DNA from: Nitrogeniibacter mangrovi
GTDB taxonomy: Bacteria; Pseudomonadota; Gammaproteobacteria; Burkholderiales; Rhodocyclaceae
Reading direction: 5' to 3'
NCBI RefSeq assembly: GCF_010983895.1
Contig: NZ_CP048836.1
Location: 1-64,000 of the forward strand
DNA length: 64,000 nucleotides
Position 1 is the stretch's first letter, and every line of letters begins with the position of its first letter. This document shows positions 1-10,964 of the stretch, one piece after another. The position numbers were made by a program, and so were the translations under genes. The notes under the pieces were generated by a model, which was not told where the DNA came from, searched no databases, and saw only the letters and a list, made by a program, of their open reading frames with translations.

Positions 1-1455
1 GTGACGCAAGATTTCTGGAATTTCTGTCTGGTCCGACTCCAGGGCGAGCTGCCTCCGCAGCAGTTTTCCACCTGGATCAAGGCACTGCGCGCCGAGGACG
101 TCAATGACGCCGAGACGCCCGCCGTGCGCATCGTCGCGCCCAACCGTTTCGTCCTCCAGTGGGTGCGCGAGCGCTACGTGCGTCGCATCGGCGAGCTGGG
201 GCAGGAGTTCTACGGCGCGCCGGTCGATCTGGCGCTGAGCCTGCCGGGCAGTGGCGAGGCCGCCGCCGCGCGCCCGGTGCGTCCGGCGCCGAGTGCCGCA
301 CAGCCGGCCGTGGCAGCCCCGGTAGCGACGCCGACGCCGGCCGTCGCACCAGCCGCAGCGCCCGCCGCGCCGGCACGCGAATCCAGGGCGCCCAAGGCGG
401 TGGCGCCGGCGCGCAACAACGGTTCGAGCTACGAGAAGAGCCGCCTGAACCCGGACTTCACCTTCGAGACCCTGGTCACCGGCCGCGCCAACGACCTGGC
501 CCGTGCCGCGGCCATGCAGGTGGCCGACAACCCGGGCGTGTCCTACAACCCGCTGTTCGTCTATGGCGGCGTGGGCCTGGGCAAGACCCACCTGATCCAC
601 GCCCTGGGCAACGAGGTGCACCGGCGCAATCCGAAGGCGATCATCCGTTACGTGCACGCCGAGGACTACTACGCCGACGTGGTGCGTGCCTACCAGCAGA
701 AGAGCTTCGACGTCTTCAAGCGCTACTACCGCTCGCTCGACGTGCTGATGATCGACGACATCCAGTTCTTCAACAACAAGAACCGGACCCAGGAAGAGTT
801 CTTCCACGCCTTCAACGCCCTCACCGAGGCCAAGAAGCAGATCATCATCACCTGCGACACCTACCCCAAGGACATCCAGGGCCTGGAAGACCGGCTCATC
901 TCCCGCTTCGACTGGGGCCTCACGGTGCAGATCGAGCCGCCCGAGCTCGAGATGCGGGTGGCGATCCTGAAAAAGAAGGCCGAGAGCCACGGCGTGCCCC
1001 TGTGCGACGACGTGGCCTTCCTCATCGCCAAGAACCTGCGCGCCAACGTGCGCGAGCTCGAGGGCGCGCTCACCAAGGTGGTCGCCTTCGCCCGCTTCCA
1101 CAACCGCGACATCACCCTGGACGTGGCCAAGGAGGCGCTCAAGGACCTGCTGCACGCCCACAACCGGCAGCTGTCCATCGAGCACATCCAGAAGACGGTG
1201 GCCGACTACTACAAGATCAAGGTCGCCGACATGCACTCCAAGAAGCGCACCCGGGTCATCGCCCGGCCGCGCCAGGTCGCCATGTTCCTGGCCAAGGACA
1301 TCACCCCCATGAGCCTGCCGGCCATCGGCGAGGCCTTCGGCGGGCGCGACCACACCACGGTGCTGCACGCCTGCCGCACCATTGCCGATCTGCGCCGCAA
1401 CGACGCCCAGCTCAATCACGATCTGCACGTGCTCACCCAGGTCCTGCGCGGCTGA
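1..1455 (+). CDS. dnaA: Chromosomal replication initiator protein DnaA
   Basis: DnaA is the AAA+ initiator that binds DnaA boxes at oriC and opens the origin. The 484-residue product shows the four expected domains: an N-terminal oligomerisation domain (about 1-85), an Ala/Pro-rich linker (about 86-145), the AAA+ core with Walker A GGVGLGKT at 189-196 and Walker B LMIDDIQF around 249-256, and a C-terminal DNA-binding domain with the DnaA signature GGRDHTTV from residue 447. It starts with GTG at the first base of the window, so its promoter, ribosome site and the usual upstream origin lie outside. dnaN follows 61 bp downstream, the standard bacterial order. Identification is secure. Confidence 0.98.
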   Translation: MTQDFWNFCLVRLQGELPPQQFSTWIKALRAEDVNDAETPAVRIVAPNRFVLQWVRERYVRRIGELGQEFYGAPVDLALSLPGSGEAAAARPVRPAPSAAQPAVAAPVATPTPAVAPAAAPAAPARESRAPKAVAPARNNGSSYEKSRLNPDFTFETLVTGRANDLARAAAMQVADNPGVSYNPLFVYGGVGLGKTHLIHALGNEVHRRNPKAIIRYVHAEDYYADVVRAYQQKSFDVFKRYYRSLDVLMIDDIQFFNNKNRTQEEFFHAFNALTEAKKQIIITCDTYPKDIQGLEDRLISRFDWGLTVQIEPPELEMRVAILKKKAESHGVPLCDDVAFLIAKNLRANVRELEGALTKVVAFARFHNRDITLDVAKEALKDLLHAHNRQLSIEHIQKTVADYYKIKVADMHSKKRTRVIARPRQVAMFLAKDITPMSLPAIGEAFGGRDHTTVLHACRTIADLRRNDAQLNHDLHVLTQVLRG

Positions 1456-1516
1456 GCGCGTATCCCGATATCATCGACAAACGCGAACGTACCCGATCCA
1501 CGGAGACCGAAAAACA

Positions 1517-2623
1517 ATGCAACTGCTGACCACCACCCGCGATGCCCTGCTCGGACCGCTCCAGTCGGTGTCCGGCATTGTGGAAAAGCGCCACACGCTG
1601 CCGATCCTGTCCAACGTGCTGATCGAAAAGCACGGCAGCCAGCTCACCCTGCTGGCCACCGACATCGAGATCCAGATCCGCACCACGGCCGAGGTGGGGC
1701 CGGGCGGTGAAGACACCAGCATCACCGTGGGTGCGCGCAAGCTGCAGGACATCCTGCGTGCGCTGCCCGGCGACAACGACGTCGCCCTCACCCTCGACGA
1801 CGCGCGCATGACCGTCAAGGCCGGCCGCTCGCGCTTCGCCCTGCAGACCCTGCCGGCGGCCGACTACCCGCGCCTCTCCGTGGAAGAGGGCGAAGGCGTG
1901 CGCTTCAGCGTGCCCCAGGGCGCCTTCAAGAAGCAGCTCGCCCTGGTGCAGTACGCCATGGCCCAGCAGGATATCCGCTACTACCTCAACGGCCTGCTCA
2001 CCATGGTCGAGGGCAACACCCTGCGCATGGTCGCCACCGACGGCCACCGCCTGGCCTACGCCGAGAGCGGCATCGCGGGCAACTTCGAGCGCACCGAAGT
2101 CATCCTGCCGCGCAAGACCGTGCTCGAACTGGCGCGCCAGCTCACCGACTCCGAAGAGCCGCTGGAGGTCATCATCGCCGGCAACCAGATCGTGTTCCGC
2201 TTCGGCCCCATCGAGCTCATCTCCAAGCTCATCGACGGCAAGTTCCCCGACTACGAGCGCGTCATCCCCAAGAACCATCCCAAGGAACTGCACCTGGCGC
2301 GTCAGCCGCTGCATGCCGCCCTGTCGCGCGCGGCCATTCTCACCAACGAGAAGTTCCGCGGCGTGCGCGTGGTGCTCGAAGACGGCAGCCTCAAGATCAT
2401 CAGCTCCAACGCCGAACAGGAAGAGGCCCAGGAAGAGCTCGAGATCGACTACCACGGCGAGGGCCTGGACATCGGCTTCAACGTCACCTACCTGCTCGAC
2501 GTGCTCAACAACGTCTCGGCGGACGAGGTGGTGGTGCGCCTCAACGACGGCAACTCCAGCGCGCTCATCAGCCTGCCCGGCAACGACAGCTTCAAGTATG
2601 TCGTCATGCCGATGCGCATCTGA
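1517..2623 (+). CDS. dnaN: DNA polymerase III beta subunit (sliding clamp)
   Basis: The product is the ring-shaped clamp that tethers DNA polymerase III to the template. It has 368 residues, close to the E. coli clamp (366). It begins MQLLTTTRDALLGPLQSVSG and ends VVMPMRI, matching the conserved start and the C-terminal MPMR(I/L) of the family. The ATG at 1517 was chosen because the frame upstream reads back into the end of dnaA with unrelated sequence and because the family begins here. It sits between dnaA and gyrB, probably in the same transcription unit as dnaA. Confidence 0.97.
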   Translation: MQLLTTTRDALLGPLQSVSGIVEKRHTLPILSNVLIEKHGSQLTLLATDIEIQIRTTAEVGPGGEDTSITVGARKLQDILRALPGDNDVALTLDDARMTVKAGRSRFALQTLPAADYPRLSVEEGEGVRFSVPQGAFKKQLALVQYAMAQQDIRYYLNGLLTMVEGNTLRMVATDGHRLAYAESGIAGNFERTEVILPRKTVLELARQLTDSEEPLEVIIAGNQIVFRFGPIELISKLIDGKFPDYERVIPKNHPKELHLARQPLHAALSRAAILTNEKFRGVRVVLEDGSLKIISSNAEQEEAQEELEIDYHGEGLDIGFNVTYLLDVLNNVSADEVVVRLNDGNSSALISLPGNDSFKYVVMPMRI

Positions 2624-2647
2624 GCGCCGCCACTCCTGATGGATCGC

Positions 2648-2665
2648 GGGCGCCAGCGGGCGCCC
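2648..2665. other. Short GC hairpin in the dnaN-gyrB gap
   Basis: A 7-bp perfect inverted repeat, GGGCGCC then a 4-base loop then GGCGCCC, lies 24 bp after the dnaN stop and 20 bp before the gyrB start. There is no T-run after it, so it is not a standard intrinsic terminator. It could be a pause or attenuation hairpin, or chance in GC-rich DNA. Confidence 0.3.
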
Positions 2666-2672
2666 GGTTTGA

Positions 2673-5171
<2,499 letters not shown>

Positions 5172-5180
5172 GGTTGTCGG

Positions 5181-5230
5181 GTGACACAAAAGATGAGATT
5201 TGTGCCAAATAGGTGAGATGTTTTTGTCAC
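5181..5230. repeat. AT-rich inverted repeat at gyrB/defence-island junction
   Basis: GTGACACAAAA at 5181-5191 and TTTTTGTCAC at 5221-5230 form an imperfect inverted repeat starting 9 bp after gyrB. The bases between carry related GATGAGAT and GGTGAGATG words. This stretch is much richer in A and T than its surroundings. It may be the remnant of a mobile-element end at the point where the restriction island entered. No transposase gene is present to support that. Confidence 0.3.
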
Positions 5231-5241
5231 AGATGATGAGA

Positions 5242-5283
5242 AGAAATGCAAAACAGCTCCCTTGGGAGCTGTTTTGCATTTCT
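5242..5283. terminator. Bidirectional hairpin terminator between gyrB and hsdR
   Basis: The arms 5242-5261 and 5264-5283 are perfect 20-base reverse complements with a 2-base TT centre. The stem carries A-rich and T-rich ends (GCAAAAC and GTTTTGC inside it), so an RNA read in either direction has a strong stem followed by U-rich bases. It lies between convergent gyrB (plus) and hsdR (minus) and probably terminates both. Confidence 0.8.
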
Positions 5284-5367
5284 GAATCTGTTGCTGGTGA
5301 GAAATCGGCCAAAGCAGCCTTTCAAGAGCCCGCGTTCGAATGACAGCTGTCGAGCGAGCTCGATTCG

Positions 5368-8300
5368 TTAGTCATCGCGAACTGAATCCACCACGTCTTC
5401 AGCGGGGATCGTCTCGTATATGACCTTGGACAGCACCGCAAACGCGGCATCTTCGAACGCCTTGTCATCCATGTAGCGCGAAACGATCTTGTCGTTCTCG
5501 CTCATCCGCTGAATCATCAGGTCTTCCAGCATCTGGCGCAGGCCCAACTGGAACTTGTCGAAGGGGTTGGCTTGCCGGAGGCGAACCACCTCTGGGCTAT
5601 TGGTCGCCTTCTCTCTGATCTGCTCGAAGAACAGCCGGTCTTCCTCGGAAAAATTGGTTCCGAAGCGCTCATTCAGCACTTCGATGATCTCCGACAGCGG
5701 GGCTTTGTCCTCCCTGGCCCTGCCGCTGCCGATATCCGTTGGGCTCTTGACCCCGTACTCAGCTTCACCTTCGCGCAGCTCGATGGCGCCCGAATAGACC
5801 CGCTGAAGACGGTAGTACTGCAGGCCGACCTCGTCGCCCAACGTGACGGTGCTGGTATCGCGCTCCAACGGCAGGAGCGGCAGCAAGAAGCGGCCATAGC
5901 TGTAGAGCATTTCCAGGTCCGCGTCGCCATAGGGAATGATCTGGCTGAGAAAGCTGTATACCTTCACATAGCCGCTCAGCTTGTCGCGGAATTCGCCGCG
6001 CTGTTCCTCGTCCTCCATCGCCTTGAAGCGATCCACTGCTGGTTGCAGATGGCGCTGCAAATGGGCGTGGTCGGCCGGATTCTGTTTTCCCGGTGTCCGG
6101 TAAAAGATATGGGCAAAGGCCTCCACTTCGCTCCAGTGGTAGACCTGAAAGGTGTCGAGCTCGTGCTTGAGCTGTTCGAGCTGGGCGGGGTCGGAACCTT
6201 CCTGCAGGCTGGTGGCGTCGTAGTAGGGTTTGAAGGCTCGGTAGATGTCCTCGGCCTCGTTGACAAAGTCGAGCACGAAAGGCGTCTCCTTGCCTGGCAC
6301 CATGCGATTAAGGCGCGACAAGGTCTGCACCGCCTGCACGCCGTCCAGCCGCTTGTCCACGTACATGGCCATCAACAGCGGCTGGTCGAAGCCGGTCTGG
6401 TACTTGTTGGCCACCAGCAGCACCTGGTAGTCCGGTGAAGCGAACCGCTCCGGCAACTGTTTTTCGCTGATCGGCTTGCCGCTGACCACATCGATGTTCA
6501 TGCCCGGTTCCGTGTATTCCTGGCCGGACTCCGGGTCGCGTACCGTACCGCTGAAGGCCACGAGTGGGCGGACGTCGCCGTAGCCCTTCTCCACGATATA
6601 GCGTTGGAAGGCCTCCATGTACTTCACCGCCTGCAGGCGCGAACTGGTCACCACCATCGCCTTCGCACGCCCGCCCAGGTGAGTGCGCACATGGCTGCGG
6701 AAATGCTCGACGATCACCTCAATCTTCTGGCCGATGTTGGTCGGGTGCATCACCAGGAACTTGGCGAGCGCCCGCGCTGCTTTCTTCTTCGGCAGATTGG
6801 GGTCGTCCTCCACTGCCTTGACCAGCTTGAAGTAGGTCTTGTAGGTCGTGTAGTTCTGCAGCACGTCCAGGATGAACCCTTCCTCAATGGCCTGGCGCAT
6901 GCTGTAGAGGTGAAACGGCTCCGGTTTGCCGCTGGGGCCGGTGCGGCCGAACAGTTCCAGCGTCTTGCCCTTGGGCGTGGCGGTATAGGCGAAGAAACTC
7001 AGGTTCGGCTGACGGCCACGCGAGGCCATCACAGAAGCAAGGCCGTCCTCCCAGTCGGCTTCCTGATCGGCTTCGTCTCCTGCCCCGTTGGCAGCGCCAG
7101 TGCCGAGAATCGCCTTCAACTCCCGCGCCGTCTCGCCGGTCTGGGATGAATGCGCTTCATCGACGATCACCGCGTAGCGACGCTTGCCGATCTGCGCTTC
7201 CCAGGCCTTTGCCTGCTTCTCGGTCGCCTCGTCCGGCTCGTCAGCATTTTCAGCGCCTGCAGCGTGGAGCAGCCCCCTCAGCACGAAGGGAAACTTCTGC
7301 AGCGTGGTGACCACGATCCTGGTGCCGTCTATCAGCGCTTCGGCCAGTTGCTTCGAATCCTGGTCGATCGCCCTGACTACCCCCTGGGTGTGCTCGATCT
7401 GGTAGATGGCGTCTTGCAACTGGCGGTCGAGCACCTGCCGGTCGGTGATCACGATCACGCAGTCGAAGACCTTGTGCTCGCTCTCGTCGTGCAGGCTGGC
7501 GAGTCGATGCGACAGCCAGGAGATGGAGTTGGTCTTGCCGCTGCCCGCCGAATGCTGGATGAGGTAGTTCTGCCCCGGCCCCTCGTCGCGGGCGGCAGCG
7601 ATCAGCCTGCGGGTGGCATCGAGCTGGTGATAGCGGGGGAAGATCATCGTCTCCCGGGTCACCAGGCGCATGCAGCCCTTGCCGTCGTCAAGCTTCTCTT
7701 CCTTCTTCTCGACGAAGACGAAGTGGCCGAGGATGTCGAGAAAGCTTTCCCGCTCCAGCACTTCTTCCCAGAAATAGCCGCTGCGGTAGCCGGAGGCGTG
7801 CTGCGGATTGCCCGCGCCGCACAGCACCTCGCCGGGGTGGCTGCCGCGATTGAAGGGCAGGAAGAAGGTCTTGCCGCCGGCGAGCCGGGTGGTCATGTGA
7901 ACTTCGTCCGGATCGGCGGCAAAGTGCACCAGCGCCCGCTGCTTGAACTCGAACAACGGCGCACGCGGGTTGCGGTCCTCCTTGTACTGCCGCACCGCGT
8001 TGCGCCAGCTCTGCCCGGTCCAGGGATTCTTCAGCTCGCAGGTTGCCACCGGCAGGCCATTGACGGCGAACACCAGATCCACCGTCGAATGGTCGCCCGG
8101 GTGGCAGGGTACCTGCCGGGTCACGGTCAGGCGGTTGGCTTGGTATTGCGCCAACACCTCTTGGTTGAGGCCATGGGCGGGCTTGAAGTAGGCCAGCCGA
8201 AAGGTCTTGCCGTAGAACTTGAAGCCGTGGCGCAGCACATGCAGCGAGCCCTTGATGGCAAGCTCCTTCACCAGCGTCGCCAGCAGCATCGGCTCAAGCT

Positions 8301-8487
8301 GTGTCCCATGCTGACCGCGCATCGCCTCCCACAACTGCGGCTGGGTTTCGGCGATGAAATCAGTGATCGCCTGCGGGAAGAGCGCCAGTTCCTTGTCCCA
8401 GCCACTGACGACGCCTTGCTGCCAGCCCTTGGCCAGCAGCATCTGCGCCACGTAGGATTCGAAGGCCTTTTCGGTGGTCTGGGTCAT
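5368..8487 (-). CDS. hsdR: Type I restriction enzyme, R (HsdR) subunit
   Basis: HsdR is the motor and nuclease subunit of a type I restriction-modification complex; it translocates DNA with ATP and cuts far from the recognition site. The 1039-residue product has a PD-(D/E)XK nuclease domain with D137 and E151-L-K153 (CELKNPWTG), a P-loop QHSAGSGKT with K318, the DEAH box VIVDEAHSS, and further SF2 helicase motifs such as FFAYTATPKGKTLELFG. The ATG at 8487 was preferred over an in-frame start 54 bp upstream because that one overlaps the neighbour's stop and MTQTTEKAFE is a typical start for the family. It is the last gene of the defence operon, 11 bp after the FRG gene. No truncation is seen, so the enzyme should be active. 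Confidence 0.93.
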   Translation of the reverse strand: MTQTTEKAFESYVAQMLLAKGWQQGVVSGWDKELALFPQAITDFIAETQPQLWEAMRGQHGTQLEPMLLATLVKELAIKGSLHVLRHGFKFYGKTFRLAYFKPAHGLNQEVLAQYQANRLTVTRQVPCHPGDHSTVDLVFAVNGLPVATCELKNPWTGQSWRNAVRQYKEDRNPRAPLFEFKQRALVHFAADPDEVHMTTRLAGGKTFFLPFNRGSHPGEVLCGAGNPQHASGYRSGYFWEEVLERESFLDILGHFVFVEKKEEKLDDGKGCMRLVTRETMIFPRYHQLDATRRLIAAARDEGPGQNYLIQHSAGSGKTNSISWLSHRLASLHDESEHKVFDCVIVITDRQVLDRQLQDAIYQIEHTQGVVRAIDQDSKQLAEALIDGTRIVVTTLQKFPFVLRGLLHAAGAENADEPDEATEKQAKAWEAQIGKRRYAVIVDEAHSSQTGETARELKAILGTGAANGAGDEADQEADWEDGLASVMASRGRQPNLSFFAYTATPKGKTLELFGRTGPSGKPEPFHLYSMRQAIEEGFILDVLQNYTTYKTYFKLVKAVEDDPNLPKKKAARALAKFLVMHPTNIGQKIEVIVEHFRSHVRTHLGGRAKAMVVTSSRLQAVKYMEAFQRYIVEKGYGDVRPLVAFSGTVRDPESGQEYTEPGMNIDVVSGKPISEKQLPERFASPDYQVLLVANKYQTGFDQPLLMAMYVDKRLDGVQAVQTLSRLNRMVPGKETPFVLDFVNEAEDIYRAFKPYYDATSLQEGSDPAQLEQLKHELDTFQVYHWSEVEAFAHIFYRTPGKQNPADHAHLQRHLQPAVDRFKAMEDEEQRGEFRDKLSGYVKVYSFLSQIIPYGDADLEMLYSYGRFLLPLLPLERDTSTVTLGDEVGLQYYRLQRVYSGAIELREGEAEYGVKSPTDIGSGRAREDKAPLSEIIEVLNERFGTNFSEEDRLFFEQIREKATNSPEVVRLRQANPFDKFQLGLRQMLEDLMIQRMSENDKIVSRYMDDKAFEDAAFAVLSKVIYETIPAEDVVDSVRDD

Positions 8488-8498
8488 GCCGGTTCCCG

Positions 8499-9425
8499 TC
8501 AGGTCATTCCGTTGATCTCGAACACCCGATACTTGAGCCACTTGGCAATGCCGTCGAGATCGGGGAACAACTGTTTGTCGAAGACGCCGTACTGGTCCAG
8601 CCGACGGCGAATATCGTCATGGGCCGCATGGCTGATCACGATTTCCAGCACGTCTTTCTCCTCAAGAGGCAGCATCGGCTGATGGCAGGCGAGCAACACG
8701 CCATCCTGGGCGCGGATCCGCGGCGAGACATGCGGCGGGTCGTAGATGACGTTGGCGCTGATTTCGAAGGGAGATGGATCACCCTCCTTGGCTGTTTCTG
8801 ACTGGGAGCGAGGTCTGGCAATGGTCGCTGTCTCCAGCTCGTCGTCCACGACCACGGGCGGCTCGCCCTCCTCATCCAACTCGTAGTTGTCGTAGCCATC
8901 TTCATCGCCGGCTACTGCGATGGCGGTCTCAGATTCCGCCACTTTGGCGCCACCGTTCTTCTGCTGTCGGCGCAACTCGCTGTAACGCGGCGGTTCGCTG
9001 ATCAGCACGTAAACAGCGCTGTCCAGCGGGTTCCCATCCTTGTCCTTTTTGGACTCGCGGCAGGCGAAGTAGAGCGCCACCAGCGGGTTGGTGGTCCAGT
9101 CCATGAAACGGGTGGGCAGGCCGTGGTGCTGGGCAATGGCCAGCGCCTCCCAGTCGTTGCGCGGCAGGTGGTTTACATAGGTGAGGAGATGGTTGCCGAA
9201 GGTTTCCAGCACCTCGTTTTCCAGCCTGTCGCGCTCGGCGGGCGGCAGGCCGCTCAGATGGTCATAGCGGCCGATGGAAGGCTTAAGGTCGTACCCTTCG
9301 AAGGCCCGTTTGCTCTGGCCGCGGAAATACCGGCGCACCCGCTTGCCGTTCTTCTCCACGACACCCAGGCTGTCGCGGACCTTGGTCAGGTATTCCTCGA
9401 AGCTCTCGACGGTGAACTCGTTCAT
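8499..9425 (-). CDS. FRG-domain protein in the type I RM operon
   Basis: This 308-residue protein carries an FRG domain, named for its F/Y-R-G motif. YFRGQSKRAFEG lies near residue 28, followed by LKPSIGRYD and the hallmark QHHGLPTRFMDWTTNPLVALYFACR around residues 94-122. The middle (about 155-215) is acidic and low in complexity, while the C-terminal part looks folded. FRG proteins are frequent passengers of defence loci but their biochemical activity is not established; an ADP-ribosyl-transferase-like fold has been proposed for some. The start codon overlaps the hsdS stop by 4 bp (ATGA) and hsdR follows after 11 bp, so it is translated together with the S and R subunits. A direct role in restriction or in guarding the system is inference. 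Confidence 0.8.
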   Translation of the reverse strand: MNEFTVESFEEYLTKVRDSLGVVEKNGKRVRRYFRGQSKRAFEGYDLKPSIGRYDHLSGLPPAERDRLENEVLETFGNHLLTYVNHLPRNDWEALAIAQHHGLPTRFMDWTTNPLVALYFACRESKKDKDGNPLDSAVYVLISEPPRYSELRRQQKNGGAKVAESETAIAVAGDEDGYDNYELDEEGEPPVVVDDELETATIARPRSQSETAKEGDPSPFEISANVIYDPPHVSPRIRAQDGVLLACHQPMLPLEEKDVLEIVISHAAHDDIRRRLDQYGVFDKQLFPDLDGIAKWLKYRVFEINGMT

Positions 9426-10765
9426 GCCACCGCCTCCCGAACGTCGATCTTGCCGGTCACGGCGGCCGTGATCAGGGCAGTGCGGTATTCCTGCAAACGG
9501 GCAATGGCCGCCTCGATCTTTTTCACCAGCCGGTCGATCTTGGCGGTTTCGCGGTCGAGGTAGGAGACGATGGCGGTTTGTTCAATGGGATGGGGACATG
9601 CAACTCTAATTGACCGGATCTTTTCCTGACTGATATTTGGCTGCCCGCCACCCGACGCCAACAAAATGATTTGTTCGCGGAATGCCTGAAACCAGAAAAA
9701 CATGAAGCGAACACTTAAGGCGCGCTCGCCATACAGGACACAGCATGCCTGATTCGTTGCAGCTCGCAGCCCTAGTATGCCAAGGCGGCCAATAGTCGCC
9801 CCGTACATTGCAATGGCAAGGGATCCTTCTGGGAAAAGTTTGAGTGCGCTAAATGTCGCTACCGCGTCTTCGGAAATTTTTTTTTTGGTATCAAAAATAA
9901 TTGACTCTCTGAGCTCAGAGGTTGTTATCCAGGGAATGTCACCGTCGAACCAAGCGTCATTATCAGATGGTGGAGTGGTGCCGCTGCCGGTGCTTCGAAA
10001 ACCGTGCGAGATTTTCCACACCTCCCACATCTCAGGCACCTCGCCCAGCCATTCAATTCCGGAATCCTTGAACCGGGTGTGCGGTTCGAGGCCGAATTCG
10101 CGGGCGGCGTCTTCTGGCAGACCACGGGTAACGGTGCGGGAGATGAGCGCGGAGCGCTTCTCCTTGAGCAGCGCTATCAGCCGCCGCTTCTTCGCCACCA
10201 GCGTATCGATCCGCCCCGTCTCCCGGTCGAGGAAATCGGCGATGGTGGTTTGTTCATCTTCAGAAGGCAACGGAATCGCTATGTCGCCGATCTCCGATGC
10301 GTTCACCGCGGGGTAACTGACGCCTGTCGAACGAGCGACAATGCTTTCGACGAAATAGGACTCGCGTAGCGCATATGCGAGAAAAGCTGAACTCACTTTC
10401 CTCGGGCGAATTACCGCAAACCCTGTTGACACAACAAGGGGGTCGAAAATCTCTGGAATTGGGGCTATGGCTCGAAGGTAGGTCCTGACGGTGGAAACAA
10501 TGGAATCTCCAGGCGCGACCTTGCGTCGTGCCCTTGAAGGAGCATTCTCGAAAATCATTGGTTCGGTGCTTGTGATGCCTTCTCCCGGACTCACACTGCC
10601 GATATCGACATAGGAGAACTCGAAATCCGGGTCAGTTGTTTCCGGCAAGGCGTCATCGTTAATCGTGGCCGAGAATTTCAGCCGCTTCACCTCCCAATGC
10701 CCCGGCACACGCCCCAACCACTGGACGCCGCTATCTCTGTACTCGGGATAGGCGGGGAATCTCAT
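9422..10765 (-). CDS. hsdS: Type I restriction enzyme, specificity (HsdS) subunit
   Basis: HsdS reads the bipartite DNA target for both methylation and restriction. The 447-residue product has the expected internal duplication: two target-recognition domains, each opened by a similar block (EYRDSGVQWLGRVPGHWEV near residue 8 and RFKDSGIEWLGEVPEMWEV in the middle) and each followed by a conserved coiled-coil spacer (EDEQTTIADFLDRETGRIDTLVAKKRRLI and the corresponding C-terminal helix). The ATG at 10765 has a strong GGGAGGGG ribosome site just upstream, which decides against longer in-frame starts. The second recognition domain contains a small AT-rich stretch (about 9880-9905), consistent with domain swapping by horizontal exchange. 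The stop overlaps the FRG gene start by 4 bp. Confidence 0.93.
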   Translation of the reverse strand: MRFPAYPEYRDSGVQWLGRVPGHWEVKRLKFSATINDDALPETTDPDFEFSYVDIGSVSPGEGITSTEPMIFENAPSRARRKVAPGDSIVSTVRTYLRAIAPIPEIFDPLVVSTGFAVIRPRKVSSAFLAYALRESYFVESIVARSTGVSYPAVNASEIGDIAIPLPSEDEQTTIADFLDRETGRIDTLVAKKRRLIALLKEKRSALISRTVTRGLPEDAAREFGLEPHTRFKDSGIEWLGEVPEMWEVWKISHGFRSTGSGTTPPSDNDAWFDGDIPWITTSELRESIIFDTKKKISEDAVATFSALKLFPEGSLAIAMYGATIGRLGILGLRAATNQACCVLYGERALSVRFMFFWFQAFREQIILLASGGGQPNISQEKIRSIRVACPHPIEQTAIVSYLDRETAKIDRLVKKIEAAIARLQEYRTALITAAVTGKIDVREAVA

Positions 10766-10840
10766 ACGCCCCTCCCTTGCGAGTTGCACCGTGCTGCACT
10801 CGTATGGCTCAAGCCCCCGCATCCACCTTGGCGGCGGTTT

Positions 10841-10950
10841 CCAGTCAAGCAACGGTCAAGCAACACGCTGGCCGCAACGCGTTGAAATGCAAAGGAATGG
10901 AGGGAGGGCGACCCGAAAACCGGCCCTCCAGTCAAACAACGGTCAAGCAA
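10841..10950. repeat. Near-identical 23-bp direct repeats upstream of hsdS
   Basis: Two copies at 10841-10863 and 10928-10950, starting CCAGTCAA and ending GGTCAAGCAA, differ at one base and are 87 bp apart. Each copy is itself a tandem duplication of an 11-base unit GTCAAGCAACG. They fill much of the 199-bp gap between the AlbA/ATPase gene and hsdS, the only long gap in the restriction operon. They may be binding sites for a regulator, a recombination scar, or part of an internal promoter region for hsdS-frg-hsdR. Confidence 0.6.
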
Positions 10951-10964
10951 TGGCCGGTTCTCCA

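Noticed and set aside
1456-1516. Possible origin or DnaA boxes between dnaA and dnaN
   Set aside because: No TTATCCACA-like box or AT-rich unwinding stretch is seen; the origin is probably upstream of position 1.
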